Assembly (NCBI GenBank): GCA_937922105.1
Contig: CAKZVN010000047.1
Span: 1 to 16,417, forward strand
Direction: 5' to 3'
DNA from: an uncultured Litorilinea sp.
GTDB lineage: Bacteria > Chloroflexota > Anaerolineae > Caldilineales > Caldilineaceae
DNA length: 16,417 nt
Shown: piece after piece, positions 1-7,476 of the stretch
How the letters are laid out: each line of letters opens with the position of its first letter
Numbering within the stretch: the first letter of the stretch is position 1
Position numbers and translations under genes: made by a program
The notes under the pieces: generated by a model
Told to the model about the DNA's origin: nothing
The model's input: the letters and a program-made list of their open reading frames with translations, nothing else
The model's database searches: none

Positions 1-1
1 C

Positions 2-946
2 ATCGGCGGCTTGGTGACCTATGTCTTTATCCTCTATCGCATCATGCCGCGCATCGCCGCCTTCAACCACCACATCGGCGGCGCGAGCGCCGAATGGCCC
101 TTCCTATTGCGCATCGCCACGCTCCTCAACATGGAGGGCAAGGAACTGGAGTATAAACCGGGGAAGCCGGTGGAGGCACTGCGCGAGGGCGTGGAGTTTC
201 GCAAGGTCAGCCTGCGCTATCCGCGCGGCGAGCGCAACGCCCTGACCGATCTCAGTTTCGAGATTCCGGTGGGGCGCATGGTGGCGCTGGTCGGCTCCAG
301 CGGCGCGGGCAAGTCCACCATCATCAACCTGCTGCTGGGCATCTACGCGCCCACCACTGGCGTGATTCTGGTGGACGGCGTTGATCTGCAACAGTTGGAC
401 TTGGCGAGTTGGCGTCGCCGTTTAGGTGTCGTGGACCAAGATACCCTCTTGTTCAGCCGCACCGTGGCGGAGAACATCCGCTTCGGCAAGCCCGACGCCA
501 GCGACGAGGAGGTCATTGCGGCGGCGCGCATGGCCAACGCGCACGACTTCATCACCCAGCTGCCCCAGGGCTACGACACCCAGGTGGGCGACCGCGGCTT
601 CCGGCTCTCCGGCGGGCAGCGCCAGCGCATCGCCATCGCGCGCGCCGTAATTGGGCGGCCCGACCTCCTGCTCTTCGACGAAGCCACCAGCGCACTGGAC
701 AGCGAGTCGGAGCGCTTGATCCAAGCGTCCATCGAAACACTGCGCCAAGATTGCACCCTGGTGGTCATCGCCCACCGTCTGTCTACCGTCGTCAAGGCCG
801 ACCACATCATCGTCCTGGACGAGGGGCGCAAAGTCGAAGAAGGCACGCATGACGAGTTGCTGGCGCTGGGCGGGCGCTATGCCGCGCTCTGGCGCTTGCA
901 AGCCCACGCCACACCCCATCAGCCGGTGAGCCATCCGGCAACGTAA
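2..946 (+). CDS. ABC exporter half-transporter, C-terminal part (partial at 5' edge)
   Basis: The reading frame is open from base 2, so the true start lies upstream and this is the C-terminal part of a type I ABC exporter (MsbA/PglK-like, with membrane and ATPase domains fused). The first ~45 residues are the end of the membrane domain and its link to the ATPase. The nucleotide-binding domain is complete: Walker [10 protein letters not shown] (about 293-319), Q-loop [10 protein letters not shown], signature LSGGQRQ (from 605), Walker [13 protein letters not shown] (about 668-703) and H-loop IAHRLST. Such exporters use ATP to move lipids, lipid-linked glycans or peptides outward across the cytoplasmic membrane. 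The following gene starts 46 bases after its stop and opens a run of glycosyltransferases. A role in flipping a lipid-linked glycan is therefore plausible, but substrate cannot be read from the ATPase half. The family call is firm; the substrate is inference. Confidence 0.93.
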   Translation: MGGLVTYVFILYRIMPRIAAFNHHIGGASAEWPFLLRIATLLNMEGKELEYKPGKPVEALREGVEFRKVSLRYPRGERNALTDLSFEIPVGRMVALVGSSGAGKSTIINLLLGIYAPTTGVILVDGVDLQQLDLASWRRRLGVVDQDTLLFSRTVAENIRFGKPDASDEEVIAAARMANAHDFITQLPQGYDTQVGDRGFRLSGGQRQRIAIARAVIGRPDLLLFDEATSALDSESERLIQASIETLRQDCTLVVIAHRLSTVVKADHIIVLDEGRKVEEGTHDELLALGGRYAALWRLQAHATPHQPVSHPAT

Positions 947-992
947 ACCGGCAACCGCACAGGTGGGACTCACTGTCCACAGCGCACAAACC

Positions 993-1871
993 ATGATCAT
1001 TGTCGAGTTGTTGGGCGGGTTGGGCAACCAGATGTTTCAATACGCGACGGGACGCGGCGTTGCTCTGCGTGCAGGCTTGGCGCTAAAACTCGACATCAGC
1101 GGCTACGCCAAACAAAACCTGCGTACCTACCGGCTCGGCGTCTTCAACATCGTGGAGCACTTTGCCACCGACGCTGAAATTTACCGCGTGAAGCCACGGC
1201 GTCGTCTCTCGCTCAACTGGCTGCGCTATCGGCTGTCGCGGCTCTTTGTGCCGTTCCACCGCCGCGCCATCATTGTCGAGCGCACGCTCAACTTCGACCC
1301 GGATGTGCTGCGCATCCAGCGCAGCGCCTATCTGGCGGGCTTTTGGCAAAGCGACCGCTATTTTGCCGACATCTCCGATCAGATTCGGGCCGACTTCACT
1401 TTCAGAGAGCCGCCATCCCCGCAAAATCAAGCCCTGCTCCAAGAGATCGAGGCAACGGAGGCCGTCAGCGTGCACGTGCGTCGCGGCGATTATGCCGCCG
1501 ACCCCAAGGTCAACCGCTATCACGGTCTGCTGGGCGTGGACTATTACCAAGCTGCAACGGCGCGCCTCATGACCTCCGTCACTGCACCGCATTTCTATGT
1601 CTTTTCCGACGATCTTCCCTGGGTGAAACAGGCCTTGCCTTTGCCGTCGCCCGTCACCTATGTGGAGCACAACGGCGCCGCCGCGGACCACGAAGACCTA
1701 CGTCTCATGAGCCGCTGCAAACACCACATCATCGCCAACAGCAGCTTCAGTTGGTGGGGCGCGTGGCTGGCGGCCCATCCCGGACAAATCGTCATTGCCC
1801 CACGCCGCTGGTTCACCGGCGTTGCGGTCGAGACGGCCGGGCGCGTACCGGACGAGTGGATTCTGTTATAG
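993..1871 (+). CDS. GT11 family alpha-1,2-fucosyltransferase-like glycosyltransferase
   Basis: A 292-residue protein with the GT11 hallmarks. The N-terminal motif GGLGNQMFQYA (residues 8-18) is followed by HVRRGDY (161-167), the GDP-fucose-binding HxRRGDY motif, then FYVFSDD (201-207), and the C-terminal block with IIANSSFSWWGAWL (near 246-259). The length matches bacterial family members. Known GT11 enzymes move fucose from GDP-fucose onto galactose in surface glycans, acting at the cytoplasmic face. The ATG at 993 is chosen because the conserved N-terminus begins right there (MIIVELLGG); an in-frame GTG at 963 would add ten unconserved residues. No good Shine-Dalgarno site lies before the ATG. 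GDP-fucose synthesis genes (gmd, fcl) are not in the window, so the donor is inferred from the family. The next gene starts 26 bases downstream. Confidence 0.9.
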   Translation: MIIVELLGGLGNQMFQYATGRGVALRAGLALKLDISGYAKQNLRTYRLGVFNIVEHFATDAEIYRVKPRRRLSLNWLRYRLSRLFVPFHRRAIIVERTLNFDPDVLRIQRSAYLAGFWQSDRYFADISDQIRADFTFREPPSPQNQALLQEIEATEAVSVHVRRGDYAADPKVNRYHGLLGVDYYQAATARLMTSVTAPHFYVFSDDLPWVKQALPLPSPVTYVEHNGAAADHEDLRLMSRCKHHIIANSSFSWWGAWLAAHPGQIVIAPRRWFTGVAVETAGRVPDEWILL

Positions 1872-1872
1872 T
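1864..1872 (+). promoter_or_regulatory. Possible extended -10 element (TGTTATAGT)
   Basis: TGT followed by TATAGT resembles an extended -10 hexamer (TGn + TATAAT, 5 of 6 matches). It overlaps the stop codon of the fucosyltransferase-like gene and would start a transcript near 1879, about 19 bases before the ATG of the next gene. No convincing -35 hexamer sits 16-18 bases upstream. In such GC-rich DNA an AT-rich hexamer is notable but could be chance. Confidence 0.25.
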
Positions 1873-1897
1873 CGTGCCTACGGAGCAGACCTGCACC

Positions 1898-2890
1898 ATG
1901 CGGCCTTGTCCCCCTGTTCTCTTGCTGATCTTCAACCGCCCCGACCTGACTCGCCAGGTCTGCGCGGCCGTCCACCGGGCGCAACCGGCCCATCTTTTTG
2001 TCGCAGCGGACGGCCCACGCCCCGACCGCCCTGGCGAGGATGAGCTTTGTCGCGCCGCCCGCGCGGTGATCGCCGAGTTCGACTGGCCCTGCCGGGTCAC
2101 CACGCTCTATCGCCCGGCCAATCTCGGTCTCAAACAGGCCGTCAGTTCCGCCATCACCTGGTTCTTCACCCACGTCGAGGCGGGTATCATCCTGGAGGAT
2201 GACTGCTTGCCCGACGCGTCGTTCTTCCCGTTTTGCGCCGAGATGCTGGACCGCTACGCTACGCACGAATCGGTCATGATGGTCAGCGGCGACAACTATC
2301 AATACGGACACGGCGGCCCCGCGCCCTACTCGTATGACTTCTCCGTCTTTGCCTTTATCTGGGGCTGGGCCACTTGGCGGCGCGCCTGGCAGGCCTACGA
2401 TTCGGAGATGTCGCAGTGGGCCAATGCGCGCACGCGCCAAGCCCTGCGCGACTACATCGCCGATCCGGCGATCTATCGGCATTACGCCGCGCTCTTCAAT
2501 CAGGTCTACGCAGGCGAAATCAACACCTGGGACTACCAGTGGACCTATACCTGTTGGCAGCAACGCGGTCTCTCCATCACCCCGGCGGTCAACCTGGTCA
2601 CCAACCTCGGCTTCGACGCGCGTGGAACGCACTCGACCGACACCTCTAGCCGCCTGGCATCCTTGACCGCCGGTGCGCTGGACTTCCCATTGCGCCACCC
2701 GCCTGCCGTCGCGCGCAATCGCGTCGCCGACCGCATCACCTTCGAGCAGCACATGCTCACCGGTCGCGAACACCGCCCAGGGCAGGTGCGTACCTGGCTG
2801 CGCCAGTCCCTGCCGCCGAGGCTATATCGCCTCTTCTCGCTAAGCTACCGGCGTGCGCGCGACCTTGCCGACCGCGTCCGTTCAGGATAG
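1898..2890 (+). CDS. HlpA-like / GNT-I-like family glycosyltransferase
   Basis: A 330-residue soluble protein resembling the bacterial family often labelled 'hemolytic protein HlpA-like', which has a nucleotide-diphospho-sugar transferase (GT-A, GNT-I-like) fold. The N-terminal strand VLLLIFNRP (residues 7-15) begins the nucleotide-binding fold. NLGLKQAV (75-82) and the acidic metal-binding-type motif ILEDDCLPD (98-106) follow, then the family blocks WGWATWRRAW (155-164), WDYQW (211-215) and NLGFDARGTHS (236-246). It probably transfers a sugar in assembly of the same glycan as its neighbours; donor and acceptor are unknown. The ATG at 1898 is chosen because conserved sequence starts at once. 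An in-frame GTG at 1874 would add eight residues, and the open frame extending further upstream lies inside the previous gene. A weak GGAG lies at 1882-1885, rather far from the ATG. Confidence 0.85.
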   Translation: MRPCPPVLLLIFNRPDLTRQVCAAVHRAQPAHLFVAADGPRPDRPGEDELCRAARAVIAEFDWPCRVTTLYRPANLGLKQAVSSAITWFFTHVEAGIILEDDCLPDASFFPFCAEMLDRYATHESVMMVSGDNYQYGHGGPAPYSYDFSVFAFIWGWATWRRAWQAYDSEMSQWANARTRQALRDYIADPAIYRHYAALFNQVYAGEINTWDYQWTYTCWQQRGLSITPAVNLVTNLGFDARGTHSTDTSSRLASLTAGALDFPLRHPPAVARNRVADRITFEQHMLTGREHRPGQVRTWLRQSLPPRLYRLFSLSYRRARDLADRVRSG

Positions 2891-2900
2891 ACTGGGTTCC

Positions 2901-3941
2901 ATGCCGCCACCGGACATCAGTGTCATCATCTCAGTTTATAACGGCGCACGTTATCTGGCGCAGGCCATTGACAGTGTCTTGGGCCAAGTCGCAGCCGATT
3001 TCGAGTTGGTCATCATTGACGATGGCTCCACCGACGAGACACCTGCCATCCTGGCCCGCTACGCTGCGCGCGACGACCGCATTGTCCTGTTACGCAACGA
3101 CCGCAATCTCGGCATCGCCGAATCGCGCAATCGTGCGTTGACGGTTGCGCGCGGCGCGCTCATCGCACCGATGGACTCCGACGACATTTGTTTGCCCCAT
3201 CGTCTGCAACGCCAGCAGCAGTTCCTGCGCGCTCACCCCCAGGTCGGTGTAGTCGGCTGTACATATCAACTGATTGACGCCGAGGGCAAGCCGTTGCCGC
3301 ACGCTGCGCGCGTACCGCTCACCCACCCCTGCTGCGTGTGGATGCTGCTCTATCTCAATCCACTTGCTCACCCCTCTGTCATGATGCAGCGCGCTGTGTT
3401 AGAGGGTGCCGGCGGCTATCGGCTCACCCACAATAGCCAGCATGACCTGGACCTGTGGTGTCGTATCTTCAACCGCACGACGTTTGCTAATTTACCGGAA
3501 ATGTTATTCCAGTACCGGCGCCACGCTTCCCAAGTCACGAGCAACATGCGCTCCGATGAGATCAACCAAATGGAAGTAGCGAGCCGCCAACTCGTTTATA
3601 CCCACCTGCTGGGCGAACCCGCCGACCCGCCGACCATTACCTATTTGATTAACCAGCGCTACCCCAACGCGCAAGCGGCCCTGCAGGCGATGGAATTGCT
3701 GGACCGCTTGTGGGACGCGATGCGCGCTCGCTATCACCTCTCGCCCCAGGAAGCACGTTGGATTCGCGCCGAATATCTGCGCGAGTTGGCGCGCCTCGTG
3801 CGCGCCCATCCACCCATCGCGTCGGCTGTCCTCTCTCGGCTGCGCCCGAGTGACGCCGCAGCCGCGGCAAGGCTCGTGCGCGAACGGCTGCAGCATCAGC
3901 GTCGCGTCATCACAGGAAACCATAGCGAGTCAAGCACGTAG
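2901..3941 (+). CDS. GT2 family glycosyltransferase
   Basis: A 346-residue protein with an N-terminal GT-A (family 2) domain. It starts with ISVIISVYNG (residues 6-15), followed by IIDDGSTDET (38-47), NLGIAESRN (69-77) and the metal-binding motif DSDD (92-95). The acidic segment QHDLDLW further on fits the catalytic-base region of GT2 enzymes. About 130 C-terminal residues rich in Arg and Ala follow the catalytic domain and match nothing I recognise. No membrane segments are seen, so it likely works at the inner face of the membrane with an NDP-sugar donor. The start at 2901 places the fold's first strand at residue 6. A GTG at 2853 in the same frame would overlap the previous gene by 38 bases and is less likely. 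The gap to the preceding stop is 10 bases, which suggests co-transcription. The segment around 3460-3680 looks somewhat more AT-rich than its surroundings. Confidence 0.9.
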   Translation: MPPPDISVIISVYNGARYLAQAIDSVLGQVAADFELVIIDDGSTDETPAILARYAARDDRIVLLRNDRNLGIAESRNRALTVARGALIAPMDSDDICLPHRLQRQQQFLRAHPQVGVVGCTYQLIDAEGKPLPHAARVPLTHPCCVWMLLYLNPLAHPSVMMQRAVLEGAGGYRLTHNSQHDLDLWCRIFNRTTFANLPEMLFQYRRHASQVTSNMRSDEINQMEVASRQLVYTHLLGEPADPPTITYLINQRYPNAQAALQAMELLDRLWDAMRARYHLSPQEARWIRAEYLRELARLVRAHPPIASAVLSRLRPSDAAAAARLVRERLQHQRRVITGNHSESST

Positions 3942-4007
3942 AAATATGATGTCGGGCCACTCGTCGCCGTATTCGTGACCGCGCACGCCATGCAACCTGC
4001 CGGGACC

Positions 4008-5390
4008 ATGCGGATTCTCCAAATCAGTGGGGCCGACTTGGGCGGCGGCGCAGAGCGCGTCGCCTGGGAGTTGCAACGTGCCTATCGTGCGCGCGGGCAT
4101 GATGCCCGGCTCGCCGTCGGTCACAAACTCACCGCCGATCCCCATGTGCTGCCCCTGCCCAATGCCGCCACGCGCAACCCCTGGTCGCGCCTGTGGTGGA
4201 GCCTACACGCCTATCTCGCCCGCCGCGACCCCGCCCGCTATCCACGCACGCGGCTGAGTCGCGCCGTGCGCGCGTTGGCTGCGCCTGCTGGCGTTCTCGA
4301 CTATCTGCGCGGGGTCGAGAATTTCCACTTTCCCGGTGCCTGGCATCTGCTGGAGAGCCAGCCCCACCCACCCGACTTGATTCACGCCCACAACCTGCAC
4401 CACAACTATTTCGACCTGCGCGCGCTCCCATACCTGAGCAGACAGGCGCCGCTGGTGCTCACGCTACATGATGCCTGGCTCTTGAGCGGACATTGCGCGC
4501 ATTCGCTGGGCTGCGAACGTTGGCGTAGCGGTTGCGGCAGTTGCCCGGACCTGAGCCTGTATCCGGCAGTGCGCCGCGACGCCACCGCATTCAACTGGCA
4601 GCGCAAACAGGCAATCTACCACGCAAGCCGTCTCTATGTCGCCACTCCGTCGCGCTGGTTGATGGATAAGGTCGAACAGTCTATGTTGCGCAGTGGGATC
4701 GTCCAGGCGCGCGTCGTTCCCAATGGTGTAGACCTGGCGATCTTTCAGCCAGGCGACCGTGCCCAGGCACGGCGTGACCTGGGCTTGCCTGACGCGGCGC
4801 GCTTGGTCCTCTTTGCCGCCAACGGCATCCGCGCCAACCCGTGGAAAGACTTCGCCGCCTTGCGCGCGGCCATCGCCTGCGTTGCGGACCAGCCAGTCGG
4901 GGCCGACCTGCACTTCATTGCCCTGGGCGAGGACGCGCCCCCAGAACAGATCGGCGCAGCCCGCATCCGCTTCATCCCGTTTCAGGCCGATCCGACCATC
5001 GTGGCAGCCTACTATCGCGCCGCAGACCTCTATATTCACGCCGCGCGCGCCGATACCTTTCCCAATACTGTCCTGGAAGCACTGGCGTGCGGCACACCCG
5101 TGGTTGCGACCGCAGTGGGCGGCATCCCGGAGCAAGTCATCCCCCTCGACCATGCCGCAGACCCCACGGGCATTCTTGTCCCGCCGGGGGATGCCACAGC
5201 CATAGCCGCGGCCATTGAACGCCTTTTGACCGATGCACCGCTGCGCGCCATCCTCGCACACAACGCCGCAACCGATGCAGCCCGTCGCTTCGGCCTAGAG
5301 CGCCAGGTCGAGACCTATCTCGCCTGGTATCGTGAGATTCTGGACGCGCGCGCGCCCGTCCCCACCGCCGCGGAGCGTCGCCATGCTTAA
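4008..5390 (+). CDS. GT4 family glycosyltransferase with Cys-rich insert
   Basis: A 460-residue GT-B fold enzyme of family 4. The N-terminus reads MRILQISGADLGGGAERVAW, a typical acceptor-domain start. The middle holds DLIHAHN, LTLHDAW and a cysteine cluster with the spacing GHCx5CExWxxGCGxCP (Cys 163, 169, 176, 179), known in a subset of GT4 proteins and possibly a metal-binding or structural element. PNGVDL (about 238-243) and the C-terminal donor-binding motif ADTFPNTVLEALACGTPVV (about 348-366) follow. In the usual E-x7-E pair the first acid here is Asp (D349), as in several GT4 members. The ATG at 4008 is chosen because conserved sequence begins there; in-frame ATG 3990 and GTG 3975 would add 6 or 11 residues. 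No clear Shine-Dalgarno site is seen. The 66-base gap before it contains TATGAT at 3945-3950, a possible -10 without a -35. It overlaps the next gene by 8 bases. Confidence 0.9.
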   Translation: MRILQISGADLGGGAERVAWELQRAYRARGHDARLAVGHKLTADPHVLPLPNAATRNPWSRLWWSLHAYLARRDPARYPRTRLSRAVRALAAPAGVLDYLRGVENFHFPGAWHLLESQPHPPDLIHAHNLHHNYFDLRALPYLSRQAPLVLTLHDAWLLSGHCAHSLGCERWRSGCGSCPDLSLYPAVRRDATAFNWQRKQAIYHASRLYVATPSRWLMDKVEQSMLRSGIVQARVVPNGVDLAIFQPGDRAQARRDLGLPDAARLVLFAANGIRANPWKDFAALRAAIACVADQPVGADLHFIALGEDAPPEQIGAARIRFIPFQADPTIVAAYYRAADLYIHAARADTFPNTVLEALACGTPVVATAVGGIPEQVIPLDHAADPTGILVPPGDATAIAAAIERLLTDAPLRAILAHNAATDAARRFGLERQVETYLAWYREILDARAPVPTAAERRHA

Positions 5391-6264
5391 CGACTTGCCT
5401 GCCCCGCCTGCCAACCGCCGCGGTTGGCCGTGGACCGACGCCCCCGCGCCCACGGTCTGCGCGGACGCGCCGCGCATTACCATCGTCACCCCCTCCTATA
5501 ACCAGGGTGACTACATCGAAGAGACCATCCGCTCGGTCCTGCTCCAGGGCTACCCGAACCTGGAATACTTGGTTATGGACGGCGGCTCCACCGACCAAAC
5601 CGTAACGATGCTGCGCCGCTATGAACGCTGGATCGGTTGGGTCTCCGAGCCGGATGCGGGTCAGGCTGACGCCATCAACAAGGGCATGCGCCGCGCCACA
5701 GGCGACATTTTGGCCTATCTCAACTCCGACGACCTTTACCTGCCCGGCGCGCTGGCAGCCGTTGCCGCCGCGTTTCAGGCTAACCCCGCGGTGGGTTTGG
5801 TCTATGGCGATTGCCAAGCCATCCGCGCCGACGGCACCCCGCGCGGCCTCATCCGCGGGCGCCCGTTCCAGGTGCAGCGCATGATCGAGCGCGGGGAGTT
5901 TGTGCCGCAACAGGCTGCCTTTTGGCGGCGCACGACCATGCAGCAAGCCGGTCTCTTCGACCCGACCCTGCATTACTGCATGGACCATGATTTTTTCATC
6001 CGGCTGGGTAAAGTTGCGCCCGGTCTCTACTTGCCGCAGACATTGGCCGCGTTTCGCTTTCACGACACTTCCAAATCGGTCACCAACGAAGAGAAGCACT
6101 GGCGCGAGTCCATGCAAGTCAGCCTGCGCCACGGCCTACACCGGGGCAATCCCTGGTATTGGCTGCGTCTGGCGCGGCATCGCGGGTTGCGTCTCTTGCC
6201 CCCGTGGCTGCAAGCGTTCGTGCGCACGCGCGTCCTGCGCCGCGCCCATGACCCCTTGGCCTAG
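5383..6264 (+). CDS. GT2 family glycosyltransferase
   Basis: A 293-residue GT-A enzyme of family 2. After a ~30-residue Pro-rich N-terminal extension come ITIVTPSYNQGDYIEETI (about 32-49), LVMDGGSTDQT (63-73), SEPDAGQADAINKG (about 88-101) and the metal-binding NSDD (114-117). Further on, CMDHDFFIRLG supplies the acidic residues expected in the acceptor region. The DAGQADAINKG pattern is common in GT2 enzymes of exopolysaccharide clusters. The ATG at 5383 overlaps the end of the preceding gene by 8 bases (ATGCTTAA), the usual arrangement for translational coupling. A GGAG at 5372-5375, seven bases before the ATG, supports this start. An in-frame start at 5332 would lie deep inside the upstream gene. 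The donor sugar is unknown. The next gene begins three bases after its stop. Confidence 0.9.
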   Translation: MLNDLPAPPANRRGWPWTDAPAPTVCADAPRITIVTPSYNQGDYIEETIRSVLLQGYPNLEYLVMDGGSTDQTVTMLRRYERWIGWVSEPDAGQADAINKGMRRATGDILAYLNSDDLYLPGALAAVAAAFQANPAVGLVYGDCQAIRADGTPRGLIRGRPFQVQRMIERGEFVPQQAAFWRRTTMQQAGLFDPTLHYCMDHDFFIRLGKVAPGLYLPQTLAAFRFHDTSKSVTNEEKHWRESMQVSLRHGLHRGNPWYWLRLARHRGLRLLPPWLQAFVRTRVLRRAHDPLA

Positions 6265-6267
6265 CAC

Positions 6268-7419
6268 ATGACCACCTACATCCTAGACGCGCGCACGGCT
6301 ACGCCCCACTTTCCCGGCATTGGGCGCTATGTGGTCAACCTTGCGACCGAGTTGCCGCCGCTGCTGCGCGCTGGGGAGGAGTTGCATCTCCTCACACCCG
6401 CCGCGCACACGACCCTGCCGCCGGACTTCGCCGCGGGCCGGCCCGCGGTCACCACACACGCCACGCGCGTCTCGCCCTTTGCCCTCGCCCAACAGTGGGC
6501 CATCCCGGCGCAGTTGCGTCCGTGGCGCGGCACACTGGGCGCGCGGCGCGCGGTCTATCACAGCACCTACTACCTCATGCCCTATCGCCCCGGTCTGCCC
6601 ACGGTGTTGACCGTCTACGACCTTATTGCGTTGACGCGCCCGGAGACGGTCTCCTGGCGGGCGCGGCTCTTCTTCCGGGTGGCGACGCGACTGGCGCTGG
6701 CTGCATCCGAGCATGTGATTGCGATCTCGCTCGCCACCCAGCGCGACCTCCAAGCGCGCTTTGGCCTCCCGCCCAGCCGCATCACCACCATCCCCCTGGC
6801 TCCGGCGGCGCACTTTCGCCCGCCCACCGACGCAGCCATCGCCCGGGCGCGCGCCGCCTATCACTTGCCGCCCCACTACTTTCTCTATGTAGGCATCAAC
6901 AAGCCCCACAAAAACCTGGTGCGGTTGGTGGAAGCCTATGCCTTGCTGGACGCGAGCGCGCCGCCATTGCTCATCGGCGGGGCTTGGGACGCGCGCTACC
7001 CCGCCGCCAAAGTACGCGCTGCGGAGCTTGGTCTGGGCGAGCGCGCGCGCTTCCTCGGCCCCATTGACGACGAGCATCTGCCCGCGCTCTACGGCGCGTG
7101 TACGCTCTTTGTCTATCCCAGCCGCTACGAAGGCTTCGGCTTGCCGGTGATCGAGGCAATGGCCTGCGGCGCGGCCGTGGCGTGCAGCCACGCGCCGGGG
7201 CTGGAAGACGCAGCGGGTGACGCAGCCCTGCGCTTCGCCCCCGACGATGTCACCGGTTTGGCGGCAGTCTTGCGCGAAGCCGCCACCCACAGTGACGTGT
7301 GCGCCGCGCTGCGCCAGCGCGGGCTTGCCCATGCCCGCCGCTTCAGCTGGCGTCGCGTTGCCAACGAAACGCTGGCGGTCTATCGCGACCTTGCCGGGCG
7401 CGGTCGGACCACCGTGTAA
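6268..7419 (+). CDS. GT4 family glycosyltransferase (mannosyltransferase-like)
   Basis: A 383-residue GT-B family 4 enzyme. The N-terminus MTTYILDARTATPHFPGIGR carries the GIGRY motif typical of the WbpY/mannosyltransferase-type branch. VYDLI (116-120) lies in the acceptor half, and FLYVGINKPHKNLVRLVEAY (205-224) is the start of the donor domain with the phosphate-contacting Lys. YPSRYEGFGLPVIEAMACG (283-301) contains the E-x7-E pair (E288, E296). It should transfer a sugar, perhaps mannose, from an NDP donor; the sugar is not provable from sequence. The ATG lies three bases after the preceding stop, and no Shine-Dalgarno site is visible, so it probably depends on reinitiation or coupling. 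The enzyme is soluble and peripheral. A 57-base gap follows before the next gene. Confidence 0.9.
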   Translation: MTTYILDARTATPHFPGIGRYVVNLATELPPLLRAGEELHLLTPAAHTTLPPDFAAGRPAVTTHATRVSPFALAQQWAIPAQLRPWRGTLGARRAVYHSTYYLMPYRPGLPTVLTVYDLIALTRPETVSWRARLFFRVATRLALAASEHVIAISLATQRDLQARFGLPPSRITTIPLAPAAHFRPPTDAAIARARAAYHLPPHYFLYVGINKPHKNLVRLVEAYALLDASAPPLLIGGAWDARYPAAKVRAAELGLGERARFLGPIDDEHLPALYGACTLFVYPSRYEGFGLPVIEAMACGAAVACSHAPGLEDAAGDAALRFAPDDVTGLAAVLREAATHSDVCAALRQRGLAHARRFSWRRVANETLAVYRDLAGRGRTTV

Positions 7420-7461
7420 ACCGTTCGCCGCACGGCGCGCTCTCCTCTTTTGGCCCGCCTG

Positions 7462-7470
7462 TGCGATAAT
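7462..7470 (+). promoter_or_regulatory. Possible extended -10 promoter for a leaderless transcript
   Basis: TGC followed by GATAAT forms an extended -10 element (TGn plus 5 of 6 matches to TATAAT). A start of transcription about seven bases downstream would fall at or next to the ATG at 7477, which lacks any Shine-Dalgarno site. This is the arrangement expected of leaderless mRNA. A good -35 hexamer is not present 15-18 bases upstream, which is tolerated by extended -10 promoters. It sits in a 57-base gap between two glycosyltransferase genes. Confidence 0.4.
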
Positions 7471-7476
7471 GCGCCT

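Noticed and set aside
1343..1897. Upstream extension of the HlpA-like frame
   Set aside because: It overlaps the complete GT11 gene in another frame and encodes Arg/His-rich sequence with no similarity; the conserved fold starts at 1898.
1658..2773. Minus-strand open frame opposite the HlpA-like gene
   Set aside because: Low-complexity product with no motif; the + strand frame has EDDCLPD and WGWATW family signatures.
7426..7437. CGCC-GCAC-GGCG hairpin followed by a pyrimidine stretch
   Set aside because: The stem is only 4 bp and the following bases are mixed C/T; too weak for a terminator call.
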